Source: Panopea generosa (taxonomy: Eukaryota; Mollusca; Bivalvia; Adapedonta; Hiatellidae). From it: a stretch of DNA of 64,000 nucleotides. The notes under the pieces are model-generated. The model saw nothing but the letters and a program-made list of their open reading frames with translations, searched no databases and was not told the origin of the DNA. Both the position numbers and the translations under genes were made by a program. Positions within the stretch are counted from its first letter, which is position 1. Each line of letters starts with the position of its first letter. The DNA lies in the NCBI GenBank assembly GCA_029582155.1, contig CM055911.1, forward strand, positions 28,804,014 through 28,868,013, in the 5' to 3' direction. Shown here piece by piece: positions 48,289 to 60,705 of the stretch.

Positions 48289-51200
48289 ACAATCTCAATA
48301 AAACAGACTATTCCGCATGTCGTCTGCTACAGCACGTTTTCAGCTTCCACGTGATCACACTTGATTAGATAGTATTGTCTCTCTTCGTATGATCTATAAT
48401 CTATAACAAATAGCGCATCGAAATGTCATCGTGGTGATAAGTTTTCATTATACTTCTTTACCGTCGACTAATCAGGTAGAACACCATTTCTATTTTGAAA
48501 TTAATCATTAGATTACAAATGATTGAATTGGAAAATACAGAAACAATTGATTATAAGCGCGAGAGATAGAAAGTGAAAAGTAGCTAGACAAATGAGCGAC
48601 ATATGATTCTCATATGAAAAGACGTACAACGATTCAGATGGATGAAACAAAACAATACAAACAAAATATGTTTGCCTGATTTTGACCTACGTACAATGGA
48701 TATATGAAACGTATTTGACATACAGGTGGTCTCGTGAAAGAACGGCAATAAATCTTATCGTTTTCAACTTGGATTGCATCTCGCTTGTCTACATGCACAA
48801 TAACCCGACGTACAGGATTCTTATGCAAACCACGACATAGGTAAAACCGTATATAACTCAATATATGATAAAAGCCCTGTCACTAATCTGACAACACGCA
48901 AACAACGACTGTAACCAAATAAGCTTGATGGCGACTTTAGAAACAAATTATTTTCAGATAAATTCTATGACATGAAAACTAAACCCTAAGCCAATTTTAT
49001 CCAATTTTCTTCCATCACTGACTGGTTTTTGGTTTACCTGTTCCTTTGATGTTTTCTATCGTAAGACTTTTATGACTAGCTATATTTTTAACTCTTGTGT
49101 GACAAAGGTAAATAATTCGTAATGAAATTTGACGCCGACGTTCGGTTTATATGACATATATTTTTTAGTTTTATATTATACCGCTGTTATTTCCATCAGA
49201 AGCCACGAATGGCGACATAAAGAAAGGTTTCAATAATTATAAGTCTAATTGAATCATAATTAACGTTATTTTTTTTTTGATTCATATGATTTATAGCAGG
49301 AGTGTATGAGCTTTGATTTATAGCCTTAACCTGGTGCAATACAATCATTTAATTGGACAAGTAATGTATCATGTATAGCCGGCTCATGTAGAGGATTGTC
49401 TGAGAATCTCAGCTCATGTCTTGTATCAGTTCCGGTTCTTCTGCTCTCAAATAATTTTACCTGTTCATATTTGATAAAAATATCCTTTGTTTAAAAAGAA
49501 TAGATCAGTTTTTACTTACTAGTATTTTTGCAATGTAACACCAACGTAATTAATAAAGTTGTAACTGTGAGGAAACCAGGAAAAGCGTTTCTAAAAAAAA
49601 ACGATCGTCGTAAACGCAAACCAACAATTATTCATAATAGTATTAATTTCCATCCAAATGAAGCCAAGTTGCCTCAAACCATGCAGAAAGTTACATATTT
49701 TCTGAAAATATAATCTATTTTAATGTTGATTACAATTTGAACACATAACGGAGAAGTTGCCAAATTGACTTACGTCGATTTTTATCGTGTAAGTTATTTT
49801 GTGTAACGCAGCCCTGGCTGTCGCATCAGTAAAGAATGTTTCTACTTCAGCTTTTACTTGGTACTGTTATCTTTTGATTATTTAGATACATTGTTAATTT
49901 TGTCTTAACCTGATTCAATCTATAATAAAATGACCAATACAATTATTGACAAGAAACTATCTAAACTATTGAATTCGATATGATTCCATTCGTAAAGTTT
50001 TTTTATTGTTTGTGAGTGTGTCCTTTTCTTGTCTTGTCTTTGAGTGTTTCTCTTTGTATTTTCAGAAATGGTATTACTGTTAAGTTGTTTATTGTTGGTC
50101 ATTTTCTAATTCCTTGGTATCGTGGAGTTTTATTTATCGATGCTCATTCGGTGATGATCGAGCATATAAACTGTTTTATCCGGGGCTGGGGATGGAAAAT
50201 GAAAGTGTTGTATGATTACATGTGTCCTTCATGAACAAACTGAGTATTCCTATATTATTTCTATGGTTGCCTTCAGTGCTTACAGTGGATCCGTTATCAA
50301 ATGTACTGACATTTTTTGTCCTGTGAAAGAATCGTCTCCTGTTAAGAATGAACTGTTTCAGATTTAACGTTTTCGATTTGTGACGATGCCATTATAAAAA
50401 TATAATTGTGTATATGAGTTTTTTTCGACATTGTCTTTGAGCTCAACCATTGATCTTTTTCGGTTAAAATAACTGTTACTTCTTTTATCGTAAAAACACA
50501 TGCACTTAAACTCGCTATATTCGCTGCTTTTTAAATTGTTTTAGGAATTGTATCCGTAAACGTCTGGAAACTTTCGGACGTCATCGATTGAATAAGCGTA
50601 AACGCTTAAGTTTCAATTTAGATTTATACTGCTGATATTGATATATGCATACATAACATAGTGGCTATATCTGCATAAAATGTCTTTGATTGCATATGCT
50701 TTTATATATATTCACATATCCTGCAACTGTTCAAATATTGAATGATGACGTAATTGGTCGAGTATATACGATTGAATCGGAAATCTTACGATAATTCAGT
50801 CAGCGATGCAGTTAATTTGCATATTAGAATTACTGATCGGTAAATTTGGATTTAAAACACGATTTGCTCACACTTTAGAGAGGTTTAGGCTGTAACAAAT
50901 GCATCGGCAACCGTGAGAGTTCATGAAAATGTTTGTCATTTATAAACAAAAAAAAACAATCTTCAGATACTGGTTATTCCACTTTAAAGGTTTATAATTT
51001 ATCTGGATGGTAAAATAACTCATACAAAATAATATTTTGAATATAGTATTTTATTATTTTGCTATTATTCTTTGCAAATTAAATAATTCAACAAATATAA
51101 ATACATGGCCAGAAATCTATAAAATACAAATAATTAACATCTGATGTTCAGAAGGAAGTTAATTTGGTTTTCGGTTTTCGTCTTTCACTTTTCAAGAGGT

Positions 51201-51359
51201 AACATTTAAGTAGTGGAGGCAGTGTATTTTTGTTGTTAATGTTAGTTTCAATTTGAATTCAAAAAGACGAAATACGGTAACAAACCAACTTCGGTCTTCC
51301 TTTGATTTCCTCGTTAATACGAAGCACATTTAATATATCAGCAGTAAAGACGAAAGGTG
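46926..51359. other. Intergenic sequence
   Basis: No gene supported over 4.4 kb apart from an AC microsatellite. Short frames (for example 49528-49713, basic; 50016-50234) lack motifs. Confidence 0.5.
48239..48286 (+). repeat. (AC)n microsatellite
   Basis: About 24 uninterrupted AC units. Confidence 0.97.
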
Positions 51360-51665
51360 TAGTTTATAGTAAACAAATGTAATTGTATCAGTTATGTTTA
51401 CAGTAAACAAAAACAATTATCCAAGCTATGTCACCGTAAATAATAAATAATTGCACCTGTTATGTTAACCGTAAAGAAAAAATAACTGCACCAGTTATGT
51501 TTATAATAAACAAAACACATTGCACCAATCATGTTAACGGTAAACAAAACATAATTGCATCAGTTATGTTTACTTATAAATAAAATGTTTACAGTAAACA
51601 AAAACAAAAGCATCAATTATATTTACAGTAAACAAAACACTATTCCACAAATTATGTTTAAGTAA
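51360..51665 (+). repeat. Degenerate ~35-bp tandem repeat
   Basis: Units of GCACCAGTTATGTTTA followed by GTAAACAAAA recur, with starts at 51453, 51488, 51522 and 51557. About eight imperfect copies. Confidence 0.8.
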
Positions 51666-52454
51666 AAATAACAGCAGTTTTCTTCAATTAAAGAGACGAT
51701 GTTTGGACAGACTATCGTCCTTTGTAATGTGCATGAATTATTTTATAAACTGTTACTTAGTACACTGGTAAGATCTACTTAGTCACGTGGTATGTTCTAA
51801 GCAATTACACTTATCGTGTTGTATTTGGTAATCAATTTACCGTGGTAGCTTTATATTCTGTAACCAGATATAATTCGTTTTAGTAGCAAGTAATATCGCA
51901 TGCATACCAAACTGCCATAAAATGTGGTAGTGTGAGTATTTTCGTAACTCGTTTCGCATAATGTAAACATTAACTACAGTAAACTAATTGTATTTATTTA
52001 TTTCATATGTTAAGCTGAATATTGTAAACAATTATAATACGTCGTAAAATGCTGTTAACTAGATTCATAAACCAGATTGTTAAGTCAGTCAGGGCGGTGA
52101 AACCCGATTCATTAACACACGTTAGACTTTCCATATCAAATATGAATATGTTTCGCAATCAATAAAGCAACAACTTTAGCAACGTCGTATTCAGCAGCTA
52201 CCAAGAGCGAGGAAAGTACAGTTTGTTTTGTGATTCATTAGAAGCAATTGTTTTGTAATCTAAAAGCAAGGTCAAGTTCACGTATCAAACCGATATGTAT
52301 ACCTACTGACGTAATAACCATAGGGGTAATTTAATATCCAAGTTTTTAATTTTTAAAACATTATCAACATTTTTTTTATAAAAATATTATAATGTCTATA
52401 TCCATTGATTTATATTTTAATTACTTCCTATCAAACGATATAAAAAGACTGATT
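51666..52454. other. Intergenic sequence
   Basis: Nothing recognised. Confidence 0.5.
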
Positions 52455-52600
52455 ATGAAATTATTTCCAATTGGAATTGACCACTTGCAAATCTTAATTT
52501 CTCATTGGAAACTAACGCCAGTTGGAATTAAAAATCCATTTGAATAGGGTGTATTTAACTTCTTTAAGTTCATCGCAGTATTTTACGGAAATTTTAGCTG
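52455..52600 (+). repeat. Fragment related to the right end of the 9.6-kb element
   Basis: TTTCCAATTGGAATTGACC, CATTGGAAACTA, CCATTTGAAT and GCAGTATTTTACGG follow the same order as 12048-12170. No terminal inverted repeat was found beside it. Confidence 0.6.
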
Positions 52601-52604
52601 AAAT

Positions 52605-52705
52605 GTTGATCCTCAGTTCGACTAAATGCCTCTAAAAAAACAACACTTAGTAACACTGGAAGAGAAAAGTGGTTCATAAAAATACTGAACTTTCTTTGTC
52701 ATAGA
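52605..52705 (+). mobile_element. SINE tail fragment (family 2)
   Basis: GCCTCTAAAAAAACAACACT, TAGTAACACTGG and AAAGTGGTTCATAAAAATA match the tail of 24950-25115. Confidence 0.5.
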
Positions 52706-52849
52706 GCTAAAAATCTAAGTATAAAAATATATCAGTTGTATTGCTTACAAACGTTGACATCGTTTGATATTTAACATTTATTTGTAATAAATATAATATA
52801 CGAACCGATAACTGGGATAACCGCCAGTGATTGGATTAATAAGAACATT

Positions 52850-53580
52850 TAACATGCCTAGGAAACGTCAAAAATGACACATATATTACCAGACACATTT
52901 AAAAGGTAAAGGAAACCATCAAAGCGATTCATTTAACAGGCCTAGGAAACCACCAAAGCGACACATTTAGCAGGCCTAAGAAACCACCAAAGCGACTCAT
53001 TTAGCAGGCCTAGGAAAACACCAAATCGACATATGTATCAGGCCTAGGAAACCACCATAGCGACAACACATTTAGCAAGCCTAGGAAAATGAAAAAAAAA
53101 ACATATTTCGCACACCTATGAAACCACCAAAGCGATACATTTAGCCGGCCTAGGAAACCACCAAAGCGATACATTTAGCCGGCCTAGGAAACTACCAAAG
53201 CGACTCATTTAGCAGGCCTAGGAAACCACCAAAGCGACACACTTAGCCGGTCTAGGAAATCACCAAAAGCGACGTATTTAGTAGACCTAGGATCCCCAAA
53301 GCGACACTTTAAGCAGGCATAGAAAGCAACCACAGCGACCAATTTAGCAGGCCTAGAAAACCACCAAAGCGACACATTTAGCAGACCTAGAAAATCACCA
53401 AAGCGACATATTCAGCAGGCCTAGGACATCACCAAAAGCGACACATTAAGCAGGCCTAGGAAACCACCAAAGCGACACATTTAGCAGACCTTAGGGAATC
53501 ACCAAAGCGACATGTTTAGCTGGCCTAAGAAACCACCAAAGCAACACATTTAGTAGGTCTATGAAACCACAAATAAACGA
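52850..53580 (+). repeat. 34-bp minisatellite, about 20 copies
   Basis: The monomer is made of GCCTAGGAAACCACCAAAGC and GACACATTTAGCAG. Copies vary by small indels, and the outer copies are more decayed. Confidence 0.93.
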
Positions 53581-54470
53581 GAAATAATTTGCCTAGGGTT
53601 CTTATAATGTGTGTGTCGGTAAATATGATCTGCAAATACATTGGTATTCAGTGAAACGACAACATTGCTAAATATTTTGTTTTTCGTTACAGTTCATTCA
53701 TCTCAGTCGTTTGCAAATTCATTTTTTTTCTAATGTGTTTAATGTTGAATTGTACTTATTGTATTTTACTGAAAACAATACATGATTTCCATTAAAGCAA
53801 TTAAAGCGTAAAAGGCGCATTCTTTTACATTCTCAAAAAATACATATTGTAAAAAAACCTAAAAAAATCATCATCAATATGAATGATGTAACAGGATGTG
53901 GAAATTTCTTCAAAGGAAATAATTTTTTAAGATAAAATTGATAAATGCATAGTTTAACAATATTAAGTGGCGATGTGTGGGTTTGCCTGGTACTTGATCT
54001 ACTAACCTGGATATTCAGTCGTGAATTAATTAAATGTTCGAAAATATCGACACTATGAAGTTAGTTTAACATTCGTGTTTTGTCTTTCGATGTTTAATAC
54101 GAATCTAACCCTAATAATGGGTTACCTTCTCAGTCTCTTGAATTGAAGAGTTATACAGGCGGAAAACGAATATTAAACATACTTCTAACTGCTGGATATA
54201 AATATTCATAGTAAATAAATAACGTCCAAATCTGTTCACAATTAATATATGTCATGGAGAAGCACTGTATAAGATTTTATCTTCCGTTCTAATCCATATT
54301 TATACTTAAACTGATTTGAATGAATACATATGTTTAAACCAAATAAATAACGTGAAAACTTACAGTGTTTAGAAAAATGTCTCTTTGACACAATATGCAG
54401 TTTGGCGACATTGAAGGGAAAAGGTAAACAGACGGTCTTGATAAGTAAAAGCATGTTTAGAAATATATAA
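53581..54470. other. Sequence downstream of the Sp gene
   Basis: AT-rich; no gene recognised. Confidence 0.5.
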
Positions 54471-54476
54471 TTTAAT
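54471..54476 (-). terminator. Possible polyadenylation signal of the Sp gene
   Basis: The minus strand reads ATTAAA, the commonest variant signal, about 310 bases after the stop codon. No AATAAA was seen nearer. Weak on its own. Confidence 0.2.
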
Positions 54477-54589
54477 ACATGTCATTCAATCATAAATGTT
54501 TAAACAGTATAAAGGTATAACACAGTAACTAGCACATTTTTTATCAAATATTAAACGTCTCATCGGTGTAAAAATAATTATGAAAATAG

Positions 54590-54658
54590 TACTTTTATGA
54601 CACAGGTTTTTGGCACATAAAGATAGGATACAGGTGTAATACTGATGTCATAAAAGTA
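54590..54658 (-). repeat. Hairpin in the probable 3' UTR of the Sp gene
   Basis: TACTTTTATGACA (54590-54602) pairs exactly with TGTCATAAAAGTA (54646-54658). The loop is 43 bases. It lies 126-194 bases past the stop codon on the transcribed strand. Confidence 0.6.
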
Positions 54659-54783
54659 TTACGTTAATATACTCTTGATTTATAATTATCGTCTGGCAGC
54701 AGATATCAACTATGTTTGCATACATTAAACAAACACCTTTCTACGTGGTGGTAGTCTGTTATATATAAATATACGTAAATTTA

Positions 54784-55067
54784 TCAGCGTTCCGATTTCA
54801 TTGGTGAACTTTTACTAATTTTGGTTGGTGAAATGGAACTATTTTCTTGACTATTATCGGAATCACTTCCGCTCGCAGATTTCTTACTGTCACTTGTGTG
54901 TGTCTTAACATGTTTACTAAGATGATCCGAGCGCATGAATCTCTTATTGCACGTTGGACATGCAAATCGTTTTTCACCAGTGTGTGTCCTCAGATGTCGC
55001 TGTAGTTCGTCTGAGCGCGTGAAACGCTTCCCACAAAACAACCAATTACACACGAACGGACGTTCTC
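54784..55067 (-). CDS. Sp8/9-like (Sp6-9 group): Sp8/Sp9-type zinc-finger transcription factor, last exon
   Basis: The exon begins after an acceptor (TGTCTTTCCAG) at 55067. Its first two bases complete the Gly codon of the TGERPF linker begun in the upstream exon. It encodes finger 2 ([10 protein letters not shown]...HLRTH, C-x4-C type, contact residues RSDELQR) and finger 3 (CPTCNKRF...HVKTH, C-x2-C, RSDHLSK). A short Ser/Lys-rich tail follows, rich in SD, SP and KS, ending at TGA 54784-54786. In Sp proteins these fingers bind GC boxes and GT boxes in promoters and enhancers, and the residues needed are all present. The wording [10 protein letters not shown] and [18 protein letters not shown] agrees with Sp8/Sp9 over Sp1-4 or Sp5. 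The protein acts in the nucleus. Confidence 0.96.
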
Positions 55068-56579
55068 CTGGAAAGACAATGGAAAATTATTACATCTGTG
55101 AATATAGTTCGTAAAACAATGTCAAATAAAGTGTATGCTATTTTGAAAAATAAACCTTATAAAAAGTCAGCACAAGCACGTATTTGTACTGATGCATGTA
55201 CAATATTGATTTAAGTTTAATCTGCGAAGATCTCAGAAAAAAGAGGCGTCATAATTTGTTTTAGGATTAACCCGTAAACTACAAATATCACTGAACATTG
55301 ACTTGTTCAAACGATGTCTATTTTCCTTTATTTTCAGCTTGTTCAAAATGAAAAAATAGAAAAAATACATATGCCAGCAAAATATAGGGTTTTACATGAA
55401 AACACTGTTGGTTACTATTTAGAAAGGCACACGGGAATGCTACAATCGAAATTATTCCTGGTAATGCCCTCTGGTCAATATTAAAAACTTTGAAATTATT
55501 ACCTAGTGATTCATTTGGTAATATTTTTATTTTCGCCACTATTTATACTTTGTTTGAAAATTTGGATCTAAATTATAGCCATTTTTGCAGGCAACTAAAT
55601 CCCGTACCCTTTGCCAACATTCTTTAAATTATTATCAAACTTCATTCAAAAATCTTCTGCAGGGAAGTTAAATATATCGCACAAGTTCAAAACATGGGAT
55701 TTTTATGAATATAACGTAAATACTTATAAAATTAATGTCTTGTGGGCAAGCTACCCAGTCCATAATGAAGATAAACAAACCAGTGATTTATAGTGTTGCA
55801 TAAGTCAATGAACCTGCCGAAAGCAAGATAACATTTTTTTTTTAAAAAAGTTAAGCATTCATTAAAATTTAAATGTTAGTTACCCGGTATATCCTTTTTA
55901 ACCCAAGTGAAAGATATATCTTATAAAAATGTTTTGGTTGGTTTTAATATAGCACAACACTTTCTATAGATGTTATTACCCGCCCATTTTGTCATAAAGA
56001 TTACCATATTGATCTACAAAAAAATCAGTGTCTAAATCATCCCATTTTAGAACATACAGTGAAACCTGTTTAAGCGGTCACCTCTATTAAGCAACCAACT
56101 GTCTTAAGCAACCATATTTTCTATTTCCCATGGCTATGCTTTCAGAGTAAATTAACCCGTATTAAGCAATAACCTGTCTTAATAGGTCAATTTTGTTCCT
56201 TCCATTGACTGGCTGCTTAAGACAGGTTTGATTGTATTTACATTTAATACAACTAGTAGATTCACGCTACACTTGAAAATAGCAAAATGATATTTTCTAG
56301 GAATTCTTTCTACCATTATTTTATGATAGAAATAAACTTTTAGTCTACGAATATACAAAATATGATGTCGATCAGCCATTACAGGAGTTACACTTGTTTC
56401 AAAAGCACTATCAACATTAACTGTCCGCTCGTATACCAAGGAACTATATTATCATATTCGATACCGATATAATTTTCAGAAATAAGCTTTGTAAAAAATT
56501 ATCAAAGGTGTCCCTTAAATTGAAGTAATTTGGTTTGTTATGATCCTTAAATGTATATTATTTGCAAAATACAACATAC
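55068..56579 (-). other. Intron of the Sp gene (1,512 bp, phase 1)
   Basis: The donor is CAG|GTATGT at 56580/56579 and the acceptor TTTCCAG|GAGAAC at 55068/55067. Joining gives an unbroken HTGERPF, the canonical finger linker. It contains a MITE at 56057-56234 and no other recognised feature. Confidence 0.93.
56057..56234. mobile_element. 178-bp MITE in the Sp intron
   Basis: The ends are CAGTGAAACCTGTTTAAGCG and, in reverse complement, CAATCAAACCTGTCTTAAGC, flanked by TA on both sides (56055-56056, 56235-56236). Internal CTGTCTTAAGCAACC and related blocks repeat the terminal wording. CAGT...AACC ends with a TA duplication fit a Tc1/mariner or pogo-like non-autonomous element. Confidence 0.8.
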
Positions 56580-57561
56580 CTGTATGCCATCGCAAATGGG
56601 CTTTCAAGTGAGATGTTTTCCCGTAAACCTTTCCACATCCGGGTATGTGACAATTATGTAAGTTTTTCTTTCTCATATTAGCACCAGCAGGACCAAGGCG
56701 CTCTGCCTCGTGACAGTTTGGACAATCGCATGTCGCTCTTCCGGTATAACGTCTCTGAGATCGTGACGTCCCAAGTGACGTCATAGCTGCCGTCCGAGAT
56801 AAGGCAAACGGGTTTACAGCCGAGGCGGTCAATTCACCATTAGACGGAAGAATTGATTTATAAGTGTCCTGAAGTAGATGCGGAAAAGATGACCCATTTG
56901 AGCCCAAGGCGTGACCCAGAGCATTGAATGAGTCGGAACTAGAATAATTTGAAGAAAGTTGAGGATGAATGGCATTTGTAGAACCACTTATGTCGGACAA
57001 CCAGTTTGTTGGGTTCGAATGCATATCCCACCAGGAAGCTGGTGAATTCACAGAACTTGAAATGTCTGATTTAATACTATGCGCATGCGCACTTGCATGT
57101 GCACTTGGCATATAAGATGACCAGGAATCGTATATAGGAGCGTTCGGCACTCTTGAATACATGTTCCCAAAGTTTGAATTCGTAATTCCAGAATCATTGT
57201 ACACTTTCTGCGATAAGGCCGATTGACAATTTTCAGCTTGTGCGTGGGCATATGAGCTTCCGGTTGAAGACGGGTAAAATAGTTCACTTCCGTATGATCC
57301 GGAACAGCTTTGTAATGTATTACTACTTCGCGGGTAATTGAATCCGGCAGACGACATTGTCATTGATGTATTGAATCCTGGCATTCTTTGAGAGGCCAGT
57401 GTCAAATGACTTGGGGCATCCATTGCAGGGATGGGTTTCTTCCAGGGATGAAACCCCTTGACCATGTCGTTGTTTGAGAGAGGTGCTTGCGTTTTGGCTG
57501 ATATTTTGTTGCATTGCGCAGCTAACATTGCCAATGGCGTGCCTCCAAATGGATGTGGTTC
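56580..57561 (-). CDS. Sp8/9-like (Sp6-9 group): Sp8/Sp9-type zinc-finger transcription factor, main exon
   Basis: The exon starts after the acceptor TTTGTTGTAG at 57562. It reads in frame from GAA as EPHPFGGTPLAMLAAQCNKI, the Sp box region, and 327 codons plus one base run to the donor at 56580. Counting from that E: Sp box residues 9-20, FHPWK 37-41, MYSRVPNAPIYDSW about 134-147, SWWDMHSNPTNWL 176-188, Btd box CDCPNCHEAERLGP from 278, finger 1 C304/C309/H322/H326 with KTSHLKA contacts. FHPWK, the SWWD segment and RATCDCPNC...EAERLGPAGA are shared with vertebrate Sp8/Sp9, supporting the Sp6-9 group. Members of that group control appendage outgrowth and head and neural patterning. The low-complexity middle is Ser/Asn-rich. 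Codons before E are in an unseen upstream exon; the ATG at 57528 lies inside the Sp box and is unlikely to be the start. With the last exon the known protein is 421 residues. Confidence 0.96.
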
Positions 57562-58095
57562 CTACAACAAATTTAAAACGTTAGATATAAATAATTACAT
57601 ATTAATTTCACAAACACAAAAAATGAGAAAAAAATAGTTTTTTCCAAAATTCTGTAATAGCATTTTGTATATATTTTCATTAAACTTACTTCTCATTCTT
57701 TGAGATGTACACTCACTCTTTCATAATATTTTTTTTTTATTTAAGGTAGTACAATGACCAAACATAATCGTCAAAATGAATGATTGTTGAGGAATTTTAG
57801 TCATTTAAAATATTCATAAAACAGCGCACATTGATAACATAATCAAGTCCAAAATAAGTACGTTTGAAAAAAAAAATATTTTTTTAAATATTTAATGAAG
57901 AGAAGCTAACAATTAACAATCACGTTGTCCATCATGCAAATAGATACCAACAAACGACGGCTATCTGCTGGTTCGTAAATGACTTCTGGTTATACTTAAT
58001 GAATAATTGATACATATTCAAAATGACATCAAACTGTAATATTGTAAAAAATACCATTTTACTTTTGTATTGCATCGATATATGACTTTACTAAG
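57562..58095 (-). other. Upstream intron of the Sp gene (start)
   Basis: Since the acceptor at 57562 opens in the middle of a conserved segment (vertebrate Sp8/9 have a short MATSILG-type leader before it), this region should be intron. No leader exon with a donor in phase 0 and an Sp-like leader was found up to 64000; it may be diverged or outside the window. Confidence 0.55.
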
Positions 58096-58099
58096 TTCA

Positions 58100-58262
58100 G
58101 AAGTGCATGGTCTAGCGATAAAGCATAGGACACTGGTATCGGGGGTCGATGGGTTCGACTACGGTCACTGTCATGTGTTGTGTCATTGATTAAGACATTA
58201 ATTTTTTCCACACATACTTAAGTAGTTGTTCTATCCCGGTAGAGAAGTCGAGTGTGATTTGT
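58100..58262 (+). mobile_element. tRNA-derived SINE
   Basis: TGGTCTAGCGATAAAGCATA (A-box-like) and GATGGGTTCGACTACGG (B box) are spaced as in a tRNA. The body continues through CACATACTTAAGTAGTTGTT. Confidence 0.65.
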
Positions 58263-60452
58263 CTATATAGTCACGAATTAGATTCACAATCGATGTAAAA
58301 CAAGTTTAAACTAATAAATAATACACGACATATGTCACGTTAATAGTGTCTTAACAGCATAATTAAGATCGAAAAGTTTGAACTCGTTAAACGTCTTAGG
58401 ATACTTAAGCCTCATGTAAACAACCACAAAAAACACAATTAATCCGCACACATGCGCATTACGATGACTTGTCACGAACACTTCCGGATTAGGTTTCCAA
58501 AATGGTGGATGATCAAACAATTTTTTATCGTTTTCATCTTAACTGTCATAAAAGCAGCGTAATTGATATGTTTGACACTGGTAAAGTTTTTGTATTGAAC
58601 TTGATGATTTTGTTTACTACTGGGCTTATACTGCGTGTACTTTATAAAATGTTATAATACAACGTGTAATGAACGGACGTTGATATATCGGACATGTGCT
58701 CAAGTAGGGTATTTGTATTTACTACATGTGGTATTTGGTTGCAGGTCATTTAGTAAATATACTCATACAAAGGCAAAGTATTAATTACTAAGTAAATGGT
58801 AGCAGTAACAGGTGTGAAGTCATCTGCAGGAGAATAAGTAGAAGGAAATCAAAATAATACATATGAATGTAAGATATATTATTTATCGTTGTTGTTGAAT
58901 GGTGTTTAGCGTCGCTTTCAAAAAAAATATATATTTATTCAACGGCGATTTGCTTATCTCATCATCATTCTTGGAATCTATTAGTCGGTTAACATGTACC
59001 ACACACAACTTTTCATGTCACTGATTTCCTTCCTACATATTTAGAGGTTGGAGAACCATAGCTGAAGAACAGCATAGTAACACAGTTATTTATTCTCGAT
59101 GTTTTATTTGTTGTTTTTTTTCTTGCAATTTTAACTTTTAATTGCAGGGCCAATATTATATTCATAAATCATATCAAACAATTAACTTAACTTATAACCA
59201 GTTTTATATCTCATTAAACCCAGTATGATAATTAATACGGTTATCCTATTGTTGAATATTACAAATTTATCTATTTATGTTGATGATCAAAAATAAAATA
59301 GAAACTTACACAACATGAACACAAATGGAATAAACTGCGAATTTTCTAAGTAAAATGATTTTAATCTATTAAATGACAGTGTGAGGTAATTTGTCTTTTT
59401 TTTCTAAAAAAGATATTTTATCTCCTTTTTTTTCTTTCTCTTTTCTCTGACATATTCTGTCTTTAGCGTAAGCTTTATCCCCAATATACACAAGTACATA
59501 GTAAATGTTGATGTGAAAAAAGGTAGCTTTTTGTTTTACTTAAGATACGATTTAACTAGTTTTGTGAATACGTATTCCAAATTGCATATGTTTCGGATTT
59601 GAGTGTAAATTATGGATTTATAATCTAAGGTTATTTTGTGGTGTTTTTTTTTTTACTGTTTAGTAGAATCCGTTTCCATCCTTTGATTTCCCTAGAAATG
59701 TTAAACTTTGCCCGACCTATTGAAGCGACACTGAGAAAACTCCTTATCAAAACTGCCTCTCAAACACTTCCCCTCAAACTTTATGATCTGTTTTGAAACC
59801 CTATATCTACACCAGCAAACAAAATGAATCAAATTTAATCCAATTAGTATCAAGAGCCGGTGTTTTACAAATTTCTCAAGAGTATCCCACTTACGAATGC
59901 TAGAATTCTGGTTGTACAAACCAGATCCAAGCGGCTATAAATCACCCAAAATACACACTTACTATACCCCGAAATTAGGCATTGTTGAAGTGTCAAATCT
60001 CGTTTGAAACGTGATTTGATGGATGGGAATAAACAGTTTGAACTGTTGATCGCGTATATGATTATACTGAATTAGCATTTACGGACAAGTATATCAGGAT
60101 ATCTGTAGAGGACGGTTAATGGAAGACAATTTGTCAGCATCACAAAAGTTCGTATGTCATAATAGGGAAAAAAAATCTTGAACACACTTGAATATTAAAA
60201 AATATTTGTCTATTATTTGCCGTTAACCGCTGACAAAGACATTTGACTTAGAATTTGTAAAAAAAACTCCCAGTAACAATAGTAGAATATGAAGATTGCA
60301 ACACCTTTTAAGGGCTGCGACAGCGTTGACGTTATATCCGTCAGACACGGGTCTGTCCCTGATATATCCCTATCTACTGAATTCTGGACCTAACTGCATC
60401 AATACTATGAGATTCGAACTCCTAATCCTAATAAACAACAACTTAATATATA
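58263..60452. other. Intron or intergenic sequence upstream of the Sp main exon
   Basis: AT-rich, with no recognised coding exon. Short minus-strand frames at 58335-58520 and 59701-59919 lack Sp-like wording. Confidence 0.5.
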
Positions 60453-60705
60453 TTAAAAACAAACGATTATAAATAACAACTGAATACTTATGAATAACAA
60501 CTGAATACTTATGAATAACAACTGAATACTTATGAATAACAACTGAATACTTATGAATAACAACTGAATACTTATGAATAACAACTGAATACTTATGAAT
60601 AACAAGTGAATACTTATAAGTAACAACTGAATACTTATGAATAACAACTCAATACTTATGTATAACAACTGAATGCTTATAAATAACAACTGAACACTTA
60701 TCATG
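60453..60705 (+). repeat. 21-bp tandem repeat, about 12 copies
   Basis: AATAACAACTGAATACTTATG recurs every 21 bases with few changes. The 7-codon period gives an open minus-strand frame of QLLFISI repeats, an artefact. Confidence 0.96.

Noticed and set aside
57528-57530. Sp start codon at the ATG in AMLAAQ
   Set aside because: In-frame conserved residues (PFGGTPLA) precede it and an acceptor lies just upstream, so translation should begin in an earlier exon.
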